Below are positions 27,534 to 36,823 of a stretch of DNA of 64,000 bases, one piece after another. Position numbers and translations under genes: made by a program. The DNA is from Roseateles oligotrophus. GTDB lineage: Bacteria; Pseudomonadota; Gammaproteobacteria; Burkholderiales; Burkholderiaceae_C. How positions within the stretch are numbered: the stretch's first letter is position 1; every line of letters starts with the position of its first letter. The DNA lies in contig NZ_JACHLP010000001.1 of the NCBI RefSeq assembly GCF_014204525.1, positions 310,001 through 374,000 of the forward strand, read 5' to 3'. The notes beneath the pieces were generated by a model. That model did not search any database. It saw only the letters and a list, made by a program, of their open reading frames with translations, and was not told the origin of the DNA.

Positions 27534-30389
27534 ATGACAGCCTCGACCTCGCCCACCCTCGCCCGTCCCCCGTTCCCAGCACACAAACGCGCCCATGCGC
27601 TGAGGCCTTTGGCCCTGGCCGCCCTGCTTTGCCTGGGCCCGAGCCTCGCCCAGGCCAGCCCCGAGAAGGCCGCAAAGTTTTACGAAGACGCCCAGCAGCG
27701 CTTTGAAAAAGGCGATCTCAGCGGCGCCAGCATTCAGCTGAAAAACACCATCCAGGAAGACAACAAGATGCTGGCGGCCCATCTGCTGCTGGGCAAGGTC
27801 TTGTTCAAGAATGGCGAGCTCAAGGGTGCCGAGGCGGCTTTCGAGGAGGCGATCCGCCAAGGCGTCAGCCGCAGCGAGCTGGCCATCCCCATGGCCCAGC
27901 TCTATCTGCAACTGGGCGAGCGCAAGAAATTGCTGGACCAGATCAACACCACCGGCCTCGGCCCGGCCCAGCAGGCCGAGGTGCTGACGCTGCGTGGCAC
28001 GGCCTATGCGCTGAGCGGCAACAACACCTTGGCGGCCAAGAGTTTTGCCGACGCCAAGGCGATCGACCCGCGCTCCGCCGCACCGCTGATGGCGGAGGCG
28101 CAGATGCTGTTGCGCGCCGGTGAACGCGACAAGGCCCGCGCCACCGCCCAGCGCGCCACCGAGTTGGCGCCCGACAACGGCCTGACTTGGTACACCCTGG
28201 CCACCATCTTGCAGGCCACGCAAGACCTCAAGGGCGCCCTGGCCGCCCAGGAAAAAGCGCTGGCCATCAATCCCAAGCAGGTCGATGCCCGGGTCTCCCG
28301 CGCGGCCCTGCTGCTGAGCCTGGGCCGGCAAAAAGACGCCGAGGACGATCTGGCCCTGCTGGCCGCGGCCAAACAGGCCGACCCGCGCGCCTCCTATATG
28401 CGGGCGATTCTGGCCGCCAAGCGCGGCGACGAAGCCGCGGCCAAGAAATCCTATGCCGAGACGGTCACTATGATTGACCCGATGCCGCCCGGCCTGCTGA
28501 TCGTCAACGAGCCCCTGCTGATGGCCGGCGCCCTGTCCAATAACGCCCTGGGCAATCGCGAGAAGGCCCGCGGCTATCTGGAAACCCTGATCGGCCAGAA
28601 TCCGCGCCATTACGCCGCCCAGGTCTTGATGGCGAGCATCCTGCTGGAGACCCGCGACTACGGCAAAGCCCAGCCCATGCTGGAGAACCTGCAGCGCGCC
28701 AATCCCGAGGACACCCAGGTGATGTATCTGCTGGGCTCCGTCCATCTGGCCCGCAAGCGTTACCAGCAAGCCACCGAGATGTTCGAGCGCGCCGCCCAGC
28801 GCGCCGGCGCCAATGCCGGCGACGCCTTGCGCGAGCTGGGCTTCAGCCAGTTAGGCATGGGGCAGGACAAGCTGGGCCAGGGCAATCTGGAAAAGGCCTT
28901 TGCCGCCAACCCGGGCGATGCCCGGGCCGGTGTGCAGCTGGCCATGATTTACGCCCGCCAGGGCCAGAGCGCCCGTGCCCTGCAGACCGCCCAGGCCATC
29001 GTCAAGCTGGATCCCAATAATCTGACCATGCTCAACTTCCTGGGCAATATCAAGGGCCGTTCCGGCGACAAGGCCGGCGCCCGCGAGGCCTTCACCCAGG
29101 TGCTGGCCAAGGATCCCGCCTTCCGCCCCGCCGGCATCAATCTGAGCTGGCTGGACATCGAGGAAAAGCGCTTCGAGGAAGCTCGCGCGCGCCTCAAGCA
29201 GATGCTGGGCCGAGTCAAGGACGATCCGGACGTCTTGTTCGAGCTGGGCATTCTGGAACTGCGCGCCGGCCGCAACGCCGAAGCCATGCTGAACTGGCAG
29301 CGCGCAGACGAGGTGCAGCGCGCCGACCCGCGACCGGGCCTGTCCATCATCGATCTGCTGTCCAGCCAGAAGCAGTTCGACAAGGCTTTGGAGGCCGCCA
29401 AGCTGCTGGCCGGCAAACACCCGGGCAAGCTGCCGGTGCAGCTGGCCCTGGGCCGGGCCTATCTGGCCGTGGGGGATGCCACCAATGCCCGCCTGTCCTT
29501 CCAGGACGCGACCAAGCTGGCCGAGTTCGATGCCGAGAAGCAGATCCTGATCGGCCGCATGCAGCTGCAGGCCGGCAACCCCGATGGCGCCGCCTACAAC
29601 GTGCAAAAAGCCTTGCAAGCCCGGCCGGACGATCAGGCCGCCCTGGTCCTGCAGGTCGAGGTCGAGGCCCGCCGCGGCGACAACGCCAAGCTGGACGCCG
29701 CACTCAAGACCCTGAGCAGCAAATACCCCGGCAGCCTGCCCACGCTGATGACGGTGGCCAATGTCGCCATGCTGCGCGGCCAACTGCCGCTGGCGCAGAG
29801 CAATTACCGCGCGGCCATGGACAAATCGCCCAATACCGGCACCGCCATCCTGCTGGTGCGTGCCCAGATCGCCGCCGGTGAAACCGACAAGGCCCTGGCC
29901 TTTCTGGAGGACTGGGCCAGGAAACAGCCGGACGACAGGCTGCTGCTCAAGGCCCTGGCCGAGGTGCAGTTGCAAGCCGGCAAGAACGAGGCCGCGCGCA
30001 AAAGCTATACCAAGCTGATGAGCCTGGAACCCGAAGATCCCAGCATCCTGAGCGGCTATGCCTCCTTGCTGCTGCGCATCGGTGACCCGGCGGCGGCGGC
30101 CATGGCCGAGAAGGCGCTCAAACTGGCCCCCGGCAACCCCGATCTGACCGATTTGCTGGGCTGGATCCTGGTCAAGTCCGGCAATCTGGACGCTGGCCTG
30201 CGCCATCTGCGCGAGGCCCGGCTGCGCAGCCCCGGCAATGGCGAGATCCGTTTCCATCTGGCCTATGCCCTGGCCAAGTCCGGCCGCAAGGCGGAAGCCA
30301 AGGAGGAATTGAACGCCGCCCTGAACGCCAGCAACCGGGTCCAAGCCAGCCCCGAACTGGCCCAACTCAAATCTGAACTGGGAGTTTGA
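27534..30389 (+). CDS. prsT: PEP-CTERM system TPR-repeat protein PrsT
   Basis: A protein of 951 residues. After a signal peptide (LALAALLCLGPSLAQAS) it is almost entirely tetratricopeptide repeats from ~45 to 945 (for example LKNTIQEDNKMLAAHLLLGK, QVMYLLGSVHLARKRYQQA, PDLTDLLGWILVKSGNLDAG). Length, export signal and the accumulation of 34-residue repeats match PrsT, which accompanies PEP-CTERM/exosortase systems. Other versions are lipoproteins; here no good lipobox is seen. The start has a G-rich site almost touching the ATG, and no alternative in-frame ATG lies nearby. It is followed by a PEP-CTERM protein gene on the same strand. Confidence 0.85.
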   Translation: MTASTSPTLARPPFPAHKRAHALRPLALAALLCLGPSLAQASPEKAAKFYEDAQQRFEKGDLSGASIQLKNTIQEDNKMLAAHLLLGKVLFKNGELKGAEAAFEEAIRQGVSRSELAIPMAQLYLQLGERKKLLDQINTTGLGPAQQAEVLTLRGTAYALSGNNTLAAKSFADAKAIDPRSAAPLMAEAQMLLRAGERDKARATAQRATELAPDNGLTWYTLATILQATQDLKGALAAQEKALAINPKQVDARVSRAALLLSLGRQKDAEDDLALLAAAKQADPRASYMRAILAAKRGDEAAAKKSYAETVTMIDPMPPGLLIVNEPLLMAGALSNNALGNREKARGYLETLIGQNPRHYAAQVLMASILLETRDYGKAQPMLENLQRANPEDTQVMYLLGSVHLARKRYQQATEMFERAAQRAGANAGDALRELGFSQLGMGQDKLGQGNLEKAFAANPGDARAGVQLAMIYARQGQSARALQTAQAIVKLDPNNLTMLNFLGNIKGRSGDKAGAREAFTQVLAKDPAFRPAGINLSWLDIEEKRFEEARARLKQMLGRVKDDPDVLFELGILELRAGRNAEAMLNWQRADEVQRADPRPGLSIIDLLSSQKQFDKALEAAKLLAGKHPGKLPVQLALGRAYLAVGDATNARLSFQDATKLAEFDAEKQILIGRMQLQAGNPDGAAYNVQKALQARPDDQAALVLQVEVEARRGDNAKLDAALKTLSSKYPGSLPTLMTVANVAMLRGQLPLAQSNYRAAMDKSPNTGTAILLVRAQIAAGETDKALAFLEDWARKQPDDRLLLKALAEVQLQAGKNEAARKSYTKLMSLEPEDPSILSGYASLLLRIGDPAAAAMAEKALKLAPGNPDLTDLLGWILVKSGNLDAGLRHLREARLRSPGNGEIRFHLAYALAKSGRKAEAKEELNAALNASNRVQASPELAQLKSELGV

Positions 30390-30407
30390 GTCCCCTATCC
30401 AGGGGAC
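30390..30407 (+). terminator. Hairpin immediately after prsT
   Basis: GTCCCCT-ATCC-AGGGGAC forms a perfect 7-bp stem starting at the base after the prsT stop codon. It has no U-run, so it may protect the 3' end or attenuate read-through into the PEP-CTERM gene. Confidence 0.4.
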
Positions 30408-30551
30408 ATCCCGGCCCAGGCTTGCGATGTTAGCAACAAGCCGGCCTGAGCCCCCCCGGGTCGCGGGGTTGCTGTAAAAAACCTCACTGTTAACCTCAAT
30501 TCCAGCTTAAATAGCGTCGTTCAACGGTCAGCAACACAGGACAAGATTCAA

Positions 30552-31379
30552 ATGAACATCAGCGCACGAATTTCCAGCAAAGTCGGTCAACTGACGGTTC
30601 TTGCCACGCTGGCCCTGGTCGGCACTGCCCATGCTGCCAACACCAGCTTGACCACCAATAACGTCAAGCAGTCCACCACCGTGAATACCGAGTTTGGCGG
30701 CTCTACCGCCACCGCGGCAAACACGACGGCCGGTGCCTTCCAGGTGGTCGACAACACCAACACCGCCTTCTGGGTTTACTGCCTGGATCCCCTCACCGCC
30801 TATCAGTCCAGCGCCACCTATTCAACGGCCTCTCTGAGCGACTTCATGACCCTGGGCGGAACCAGCAGCAGCTACAACCAGCTGTTCACCAAGACGCCCT
30901 ATGTGAATGTGAACGCAGCTCATGTGGGTGCAGCCAATGCCTACACGGCGCAAAACACCAGCACGGTGCTGAACAAGCTGACCTCGCTGTACTCCCACGC
31001 CTACGCGGACAGCCTGACCAGCAGCACCAAGTCGGCCGCCTTCCAGTACGCCATCTGGGAAATCGAAGGCGATGCCAGCTACTCCAGCACCGCCGGCGGC
31101 CTGAAGACCGCCAGCACCGGCGCCTTCAAGACCCAGGTCGATGCCTATCTGGCCGCCCTGACGAGCAATAACTGGGCCTCGGTCGGCGGCCTGGATCTCC
31201 GTGCTGTCACCAACTACACCTACACCGCCTACGCCTCCAACCCCCTGGGTGGTTCGCAAAGCTTTTTGCGTGTGACACCCAGCAGCACCGTGCCCGAGCC
31301 AGGCTCCATCGCCCTGGTCAGCCTGGCCCTGTTTGGCGTGGCCTACACCCGCCGCTCCAAGGCCAGCAAGCAAGACTGA
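30552..31379 (+). CDS. PEP-CTERM protein with a thioester-domain (Cys...Gln) signature
   Basis: An exported protein of 275 residues. The signal peptide is VLATLALVGTAHA; the C-terminus is the sorting signal VPEPGSIALVSLALFGVAYTRRS. The body is Thr/Ser/Ala/Asn-rich. It contains VYCLDP with Cys77 and AAFQYAIWEIEGD with Gln165, in the order and spacing of the [YFL]C and QxxxW motifs of thioester adhesin domains from Gram-positive surface proteins, where the Cys and Gln side chains bond internally and can attach covalently to host or matrix amines. No other Cys is present, so a disulfide within the chain is ruled out. It lies downstream of prsT and ends in a strong terminator. Confidence 0.82.
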   Translation: MNISARISSKVGQLTVLATLALVGTAHAANTSLTTNNVKQSTTVNTEFGGSTATAANTTAGAFQVVDNTNTAFWVYCLDPLTAYQSSATYSTASLSDFMTLGGTSSSYNQLFTKTPYVNVNAAHVGAANAYTAQNTSTVLNKLTSLYSHAYADSLTSSTKSAAFQYAIWEIEGDASYSSTAGGLKTASTGAFKTQVDAYLAALTSNNWASVGGLDLRAVTNYTYTAYASNPLGGSQSFLRVTPSSTVPEPGSIALVSLALFGVAYTRRSKASKQD

Positions 31380-31410
31380 TTGCGGCCTCGGCGCCCGCCG
31401 AGTTGACACA

Positions 31411-31441
31411 AACGGCCCTCGAATCGAGGGCCGTTTTTTTT
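31411..31441 (+). terminator. Strong intrinsic terminator after the PEP-CTERM gene
   Basis: The 12-base arms AACGGCCCTCGA/TCGAGGGCCGTT are perfectly complementary and are followed by an unbroken T-run to 31441. Confidence 0.93.
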
Positions 31442-31549
31442 CGTCACCCCCAGCCCAGCCAAGCTTGTCTCAGCCGGGACAGGAGAAAAAGCACGAACGT
31501 GCTAAAAATCACATCCAGGATCGCCTGAAAACTATTTCGGAGACTCGTC

Positions 31550-32728
31550 ATGGATTTGAACTTCACGCCCGAGGAGCAGGCCTTCCGCGCCGAAATCCGC
31601 GCCTGGGTGGGCGCCCATCTACCGACCGATATCAGCGACAAGGTCCACCACGCCCAGCGCCTGAACAAGGACGATATGCAGCGCTGGGCCAAGATCCTCG
31701 GCGCCAAGGGCTGGCATGGCTGGGCCTGGCCCAAGCAGTTCGGCGGCCCAGGCTGGAACGCGATCCAGCGCCATCTGTTTGAAGAGGAGTGCGCCATGGC
31801 CGGTGCACCGCGCATCGTGCCCTTTGGCCCGGTGATGGTGGCGCCGGTCATCATGGCTTTCGGCTCGCGCGAGCAGCAGCAGCGTCACCTGCCCGGCATC
31901 ATGAGTGGCGAGGTCTGGTGGAGCCAGGGCTATAGCGAGCCGGGCTCGGGCTCGGATCTGGCCTCGGTCAAGACCCGGGCCGAACGCCAGGGTGATCGAT
32001 TCATCGTCAACGGCCAAAAGACCTGGACCACGCTGGGCCAGTACGGCGACTGGATCTTCTGCCTGGTGCGCACCGACAGCACGGGCAAGCCACAGACCGG
32101 CATTTCCTTTTTGCTGATCGATATGAAGTCGCCCGGCGTCACGGTGCGGCCCATCCTCATGCTGGACGGTGAACACGAGGTGAACGAGGTCTTTTTCGAC
32201 AATGTCGAGGTGCCGGCGGAGAACCTGGTCGGCGAGGAAAACAAGGGCTGGACCTATGCCAAATACCTGCTGGCCCATGAGCGGACCAATATCGCCGATG
32301 TGAACCGTGCCAAGCGCGAGTTGGAGCGGCTCAAGCGCATCGCCAAGCTCGAAGGCCTGTGGGAGGACATGCGCTTCCGCGACCAGATCGCCCTGTTGGA
32401 GCTGGACATCGTGGCGCTGGAAATGATGGTCTTGCGCGTGCTCTCGGCCGAGAAGAGTGGCAAGCAATCGCTGGACGTGGCCGGCTTGCTGAAGATACGC
32501 GGCAGCGAAATCCAGCAGCGCTACACCGAACTGCTGATGCAGGCCGGCGGCCCTTACAGCCTGCCCTTCATCTTCGAGGCCATGGAGGCCGGCTGGCAGG
32601 GCGACCATGTGGGTGCCGCCCATTGCGCGCCGCTGGCCAGCCACTATTTCAACTACCGCAAGACCAGCATCTACGGCGGCTCCAACGAAGTGCAACGCAA
32701 TATCGTCGCGCAGACCGTGCTCGGCTGA
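31550..32728 (+). CDS. Acyl-CoA dehydrogenase, PimC-like (larger subunit of a pair)
   Basis: A flavoprotein of 392 residues beginning MDLNFTPEEQAFRAEIRAWV. It keeps the middle-domain flavin/substrate contacts YSEPGSGSDLASVKTRAE and NGQKTWTT, and ends YGGSNEVQRNIVAQ. The usual RxQFGxxIxxFQ flavin motif of the C-terminal domain is absent; the corresponding stretch reads RTNIADVNRAKRELERLK. The next gene supplies what is missing, so a heteromeric enzyme is likely. The organisation resembles the pimeloyl-CoA dehydrogenase PimC/PimD pair and the mycobacterial ChsE heterotetramers. The substrate is unknown. Confidence 0.9.
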   Translation: MDLNFTPEEQAFRAEIRAWVGAHLPTDISDKVHHAQRLNKDDMQRWAKILGAKGWHGWAWPKQFGGPGWNAIQRHLFEEECAMAGAPRIVPFGPVMVAPVIMAFGSREQQQRHLPGIMSGEVWWSQGYSEPGSGSDLASVKTRAERQGDRFIVNGQKTWTTLGQYGDWIFCLVRTDSTGKPQTGISFLLIDMKSPGVTVRPILMLDGEHEVNEVFFDNVEVPAENLVGEENKGWTYAKYLLAHERTNIADVNRAKRELERLKRIAKLEGLWEDMRFRDQIALLELDIVALEMMVLRVLSAEKSGKQSLDVAGLLKIRGSEIQQRYTELLMQAGGPYSLPFIFEAMEAGWQGDHVGAAHCAPLASHYFNYRKTSIYGGSNEVQRNIVAQTVLG

Positions 32729-32744
32729 GGCCAGGAGGCAGATC

Positions 32745-33872
32745 ATGGATTTTGATTTCAACGAAGACCAGCAGTCCTTGCGCGAAGCCGTACGCCGCTG
32801 GGTGGAAAAAGACTACAGCTTCGAGCGCCGCCAAGCCATTGTGCGCGGCGGCGGTTTCAGCCGCGAGGCCTGGGACGGCCTGCTAGGCCTGGGCCTGGGT
32901 GGCCTGCGGGTGGCCGAGGCGCATGGTGGACTGGGCTTGGGCGCGGTCGACGCCATGGTAGTGATGGAAGAGCTAGGCCGCGGCCTGGTGATGGAACCCT
33001 TTGCCCAGGCTGCTTTGATCGCGCCCCTGCTCTTGCAGCAAGCCAGCGCCGAGATCCAGGCCAGTTGCTTGCCGCGCATCGCCGGCGGCGAAGCGCTGAT
33101 CGTGCTGGCGCAGCAGGAACGCGGGGCGCGTTACCGGCTGACCCAAGTCAGCACACGGGTGCACGAGGGCAAGCTCACGGGCCACAAAAGCCTGGTGCCG
33201 GCAGGCGATGTGGCCGATGCCTTCATCGTGCCGGCCCGCATCAGCGGCGCTGACAGCGATGACCAGGGCATTGCCCTTTATCTGGTGGAGCGCAAGACGC
33301 CGGGCGTGAGCACCCGCGCCTACAGCCTGCAAGACGGCTCGCGCGCGGCCGAGCTCAGCCTCAACGCTGCCAGCGCCAGCTTGCTGGCCGGCCCCGAACA
33401 AGGCCTGGCCCTGCTGGAGTTGGCGCAAGACATTGGCATTGCCGCGCTCTGCGCCGAGGGCGTGGGCGCGATGGAAAAACTCCTGTGCATCACCGCCGAC
33501 TATCTCAATACCCGCAAGCAGTTCGGCGTGGCAATCGGCAGCTTCCAGGCCCTGCGCCACCGCATGGCCGATGTGAAGATGCAGCTGGAGCTGGCTCGTT
33601 CCATGAGCTACTACGCCAGCCTGAAGCTGGGTGAGGCCGCTGCCAGCCGCCGGCTGGCCCTCTCGCAAGCCAAGCTACAGCTGTGCAACTCCCTGCGCTA
33701 TGTGGGCCAGCAGTGCACCCAGCTGCATGGCGGCATCGGCGTCACCGACGAATACATCGGCAGCCACTACTTCAAGCGCCTCACCGTGATGAGCCTGCAG
33801 TTCGGCGACGACTTGCACCACCTCGATCAGGTCAGCCGGCGCATGCAGGACACGGCCGGTGTTTTTTCCTGA
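32745..33872 (+). CDS. Acyl-CoA dehydrogenase, PimD-like (smaller subunit of a pair)
   Basis: A protein of 375 residues starting at the ATG at 32745 with AGGAGG upstream (MDFDFNEDQQSLREAVRRWV). It has the C-terminal flavin motif TRKQFGVAIGSFQALRHRMADV and QLHGGIGVTDEY. The middle domain lacks the SEPGSGSD-type loop, showing LAQQERGARYRLTQVSTRV instead. It therefore complements the upstream subunit. Sixteen bases separate the two genes. Confidence 0.9.
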   Translation: MDFDFNEDQQSLREAVRRWVEKDYSFERRQAIVRGGGFSREAWDGLLGLGLGGLRVAEAHGGLGLGAVDAMVVMEELGRGLVMEPFAQAALIAPLLLQQASAEIQASCLPRIAGGEALIVLAQQERGARYRLTQVSTRVHEGKLTGHKSLVPAGDVADAFIVPARISGADSDDQGIALYLVERKTPGVSTRAYSLQDGSRAAELSLNAASASLLAGPEQGLALLELAQDIGIAALCAEGVGAMEKLLCITADYLNTRKQFGVAIGSFQALRHRMADVKMQLELARSMSYYASLKLGEAAASRRLALSQAKLQLCNSLRYVGQQCTQLHGGIGVTDEYIGSHYFKRLTVMSLQFGDDLHHLDQVSRRMQDTAGVFS

Positions 33873-33886
33873 GGGACAATCGGCGC

Positions 33887-34678
33887 ATGAAAATGCGCCT
33901 ATCCCAAATCCTCTTCTCCCAGGGCTTCGGCACCCGCCGCCTGTGCTCGGGCCTGATCTATAACGAAGAGGTCAGCGTCGCTGGCGAGCTGGTGGATGAC
34001 CCCGATGCCGAGTTTGAAACCGAGGGCCTGAGCTTTGAGGTCAGCGGCAAGACCTGGCCCTTCTACGAGAAGGCGCTGATCCTGCTCAACAAACCCAGCG
34101 GCTATGAATGCTCGCGCAAACCCAAGCATCACCCCAGCGTGATGAATCTGCTGCCCGCGCCCCTGCGCGAGCGCGATGTGCAGCCGATTGGCCGCCTGGA
34201 CGAGGACACCACCGGCCTGCTGCTGCTGACGGACGACGGCGCGCTGATCCACAAGCTGACCAGCCCCAAACACCATGTGCCCAAGGTCTACGAGGCCCAG
34301 TGCAAGCACCCGGTCACGCCCGAGATGCTGGCCCAGTTGCTGGCCGGCGTGGAGCTGCGCGAGCCCGAGCCCAAGGTGGAGGCCGCAGGCGCTTTCGGCC
34401 ACAAGGCCGCCGGTCGGCCCAAGCCCGCCAGCACTGTGGCCAAGCCGGCCTACCAGCCCGAGCTCGCGCGTGCCGAAGGCGCTGAAAGCTTCGGCAGCCA
34501 TGGCCTGCGCCTGACCCTGACCGAAGGCAAGTACCACCAGGTCAAGCGCATGGTGGCGGCGGTCGGCAACCGGGTGGAAAGCCTGCATCGCCCCCGCTTC
34601 GGCGCCCTGGAACTGCCCAGCGATCTCAAGCCCGGCGAGTGGGTCTGGGTGGCCAGCCCCAAGCTGATCTCGCCCTGA
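33887..34678 (+). CDS. rsuA: RsuA-family 16S rRNA pseudouridine synthase
   Basis: A protein of 263 residues. An S4-like N-terminal domain (MRLSQILFSQGFGTRRLCSGLI) precedes the catalytic domain with the active-site Asp in IGRLDEDTTGLLLLTDDG and the C-terminal KYHQVKRMVAAVGNRV. A Lys/Ala/Pro-rich insertion of about 35 residues (around AGAFGHKAAGRPKPASTVAK) interrupts the catalytic domain. RsuA makes pseudouridine 516 in 16S rRNA. It begins 14 bases after the dehydrogenase pair, possibly by chance co-transcription. Confidence 0.88.
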   Translation: MKMRLSQILFSQGFGTRRLCSGLIYNEEVSVAGELVDDPDAEFETEGLSFEVSGKTWPFYEKALILLNKPSGYECSRKPKHHPSVMNLLPAPLRERDVQPIGRLDEDTTGLLLLTDDGALIHKLTSPKHHVPKVYEAQCKHPVTPEMLAQLLAGVELREPEPKVEAAGAFGHKAAGRPKPASTVAKPAYQPELARAEGAESFGSHGLRLTLTEGKYHQVKRMVAAVGNRVESLHRPRFGALELPSDLKPGEWVWVASPKLISP

Positions 34679-34785
34679 TTCCGCAAATCCCCTGGGTTTG
34701 ATTCCGGACAAGTCCACACGGGTTTTCACCTAAAACTGCGGCGTAACCACCACGAAGCAGGGTTGGCCCTTGGTGAATCGTCACA

Positions 34786-34813
34786 TTGCAAGTGTAAAAA
34801 CACGGCCTATGAA
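34786..34813 (+). promoter_or_regulatory. Candidate sigma-70 promoter of the hybrid kinase
   Basis: TTGCAA (34786-34791) and TATGAA (34808-34813) are spaced by 16 bases, about 85 bases before the ATG. The spacer holds the small inverted repeat GTGT-AAAA-ACAC. Confidence 0.4.
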
Positions 34814-34898
34814 GGGATGGGCCGCTGCAGCTTTGATGTAGCCCCTAGACCCGTATGAGCCGGGACCAGAGACCGGCCGACTTGCCGAGGGGAAATCA

Positions 34899-36776
34899 AT
34901 GGTGGCTGTGCCTTGCCAAGGTACGGAAAAGGGTGAGCCGTGCCCGGACATCAGCGCAAGCGTGAAGTCCGAGCAACTGGCGGCCTTGTTCGGCCGCACG
35001 TTCACGCCCAGCCTTGCCGGCCTCTTGTTCAGCATCATCCCGGTGGCGCTGCTCTGGCCCCATCTGCCTCATGCGCTGCTGCTGGGCTGGCTGGGCATCC
35101 GGGGCCTGATCGTGGCGATCCGCTGCCTCAGCGCCGCCCGCTTTCAACACCAGCGGCAAAGCCTGCAAGACCCGGCCCAGACCGAGAGCTGGCAGCGCCG
35201 CTACTACGGCTTGCTGGCCCTGGACGCACTCAGCTGGGGTGCGGTGGGCGTCGGCTTCCATATCGAAGGCCTGCCCGAACTCAATGGCATCCTCCTCGCC
35301 ACCCTGGTGGGCGTGATGGCCATCGGCCTGTTTTCCCTGAGCAATAGCTTCAAGGCCAATCTGCTGTTCTCCAGCCTAACGCTGGCGCCGCTGGTGCTGC
35401 ACCAACTGAGCCTGGGCACCCAGACCGGCGCGCTGATCAGCCTCGGCCTGATGAGCTTCTTCGCCCTGGCGCTGAGCGAGGCCCGCAAGATGGAGGCCCG
35501 CAACACCGAGCTGCTGCGCCACCGCTTCGCCAACGCCTGGGTGGCCGAACAACGCCAGCTGGCCCTGCTGTCGGCCGAGCATTCCAGCACCAGCAAAAGC
35601 CGCTTTGTGGCGGTGATGAGCCACGAGATCCGCACGCCGCTGAACGGCATCCTGGGCATGACCCAGCTGCTGGAGCGTTCCGAGCTGGATCTGCAGCAGC
35701 GCGAGCAGATCAGCATCATGCGCCGCTCCGGCCAGCATCTGCTGGCCCTGGTCAACGACATCCTGGACCTGGCCCGCATCGAGTCCGGCAAGCTGGCGGT
35801 GGACACCGGCCCGGTCAATCTGGGCGAGACGGTGAACGATGTCTGCCAGCTGCTGTCCCAGACCGCCCAGGACAAAGGCCTGGACTTCGAGCTGATCTTG
35901 AGCCCGGCCCTACCCCCTTACGCCCTGGGCGACGCCTCGCGCATCAAACAGGTGCTGCACAACCTGATCGGCAACGCCATCAAATTCACCGACAAAGGTC
36001 TGATCAGGGTGGAGGTGGGCAGCACCCTCGATATGCGGGCCGGCAAGCTGCTGCGCTTTGCCGTCCAGGACAGCGGCGAAGGCATACCGGCCGACCAACT
36101 GGAGCGCGTCTTCGCCCCCTTCGAACAAGCCCAGGATCTGCGCCGCAATGCCGGCCCGCGCCGCCAGGACGGCACCGGCCTGGGCCTGACCATCTCCCGC
36201 GAGCTGGCCCGCGCCATGGGCGGCGATCTGCGCTGCAGCTCGGTGCCCGGCCAGGGCTCGCTGTTTGAGTTCACCCTGCCCCTGCAGAGCTGCCCGCAGC
36301 CCGCCCTGGCGGCCGGCCAGGCGGCGGCCCCGCCAGAAACAGCCGTCGGCGACAAGCCCATGCGCGGCACCCGGCAGCTGCCCCAGCTCTCCGGCCGGGT
36401 GCTGCTGGTGGACGATAGCGCCGTCAATGTGCTGGTGGCCTCGTCCATGCTGCAGCATTGCGGCTTGCAGGTCGATCAGGCCGAGAACGGCATCGAGGCC
36501 CTGGAGCGGCTGGAGGTGCAAGCCTACAACCTGGTGTTGATGGACTGCCAGATGCCCCGCATGAATGGCTTTGAAGCCACCCGCCGCTGGCGCGCTCACG
36601 AGCGCAGCCATGGCCTCGGCCATGTGCCCATCGTGGCCCTGACGGCCAGTGCGGTGAACGGCGACCGCGAACGCTGCATCCAGGCCGGCATGGACGACTA
36701 CCTGGTCAAGCCCTTTGAAATGGATGATTTGCTGGCCGTGGTGCAAGGCCATATCCGGCTCTCCGAGCAAGGCTGA
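34899..36776 (+). CDS. Hybrid histidine kinase with multi-span membrane sensor
   Basis: A protein of 625 residues. About six membrane helices (residues ~35-200) form an integral-membrane sensor without a large periplasmic part. The HisKA domain has His242 in [12 protein letters not shown]. The ATPase domain has LHNLIGNAIKF, DSGEGIP and GTGLGLTIS. The C-terminal receiver domain has Asp549 in LVLMDCQMPRMNG and YLVKPFE. The ATG at 34899 has GAGGGGA seven bases upstream. No cognate regulator lies beside it; it is followed after 47 bases by ribF, which is probably unrelated. Confidence 0.93.
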   Translation: MVAVPCQGTEKGEPCPDISASVKSEQLAALFGRTFTPSLAGLLFSIIPVALLWPHLPHALLLGWLGIRGLIVAIRCLSAARFQHQRQSLQDPAQTESWQRRYYGLLALDALSWGAVGVGFHIEGLPELNGILLATLVGVMAIGLFSLSNSFKANLLFSSLTLAPLVLHQLSLGTQTGALISLGLMSFFALALSEARKMEARNTELLRHRFANAWVAEQRQLALLSAEHSSTSKSRFVAVMSHEIRTPLNGILGMTQLLERSELDLQQREQISIMRRSGQHLLALVNDILDLARIESGKLAVDTGPVNLGETVNDVCQLLSQTAQDKGLDFELILSPALPPYALGDASRIKQVLHNLIGNAIKFTDKGLIRVEVGSTLDMRAGKLLRFAVQDSGEGIPADQLERVFAPFEQAQDLRRNAGPRRQDGTGLGLTISRELARAMGGDLRCSSVPGQGSLFEFTLPLQSCPQPALAAGQAAAPPETAVGDKPMRGTRQLPQLSGRVLLVDDSAVNVLVASSMLQHCGLQVDQAENGIEALERLEVQAYNLVLMDCQMPRMNGFEATRRWRAHERSHGLGHVPIVALTASAVNGDRERCIQAGMDDYLVKPFEMDDLLAVVQGHIRLSEQG

Positions 36777-36823
36777 GCGGCCAAGCCTCAAAGCCCGTGG
36801 ACGGGCCGGGCGATAATCCCGCC

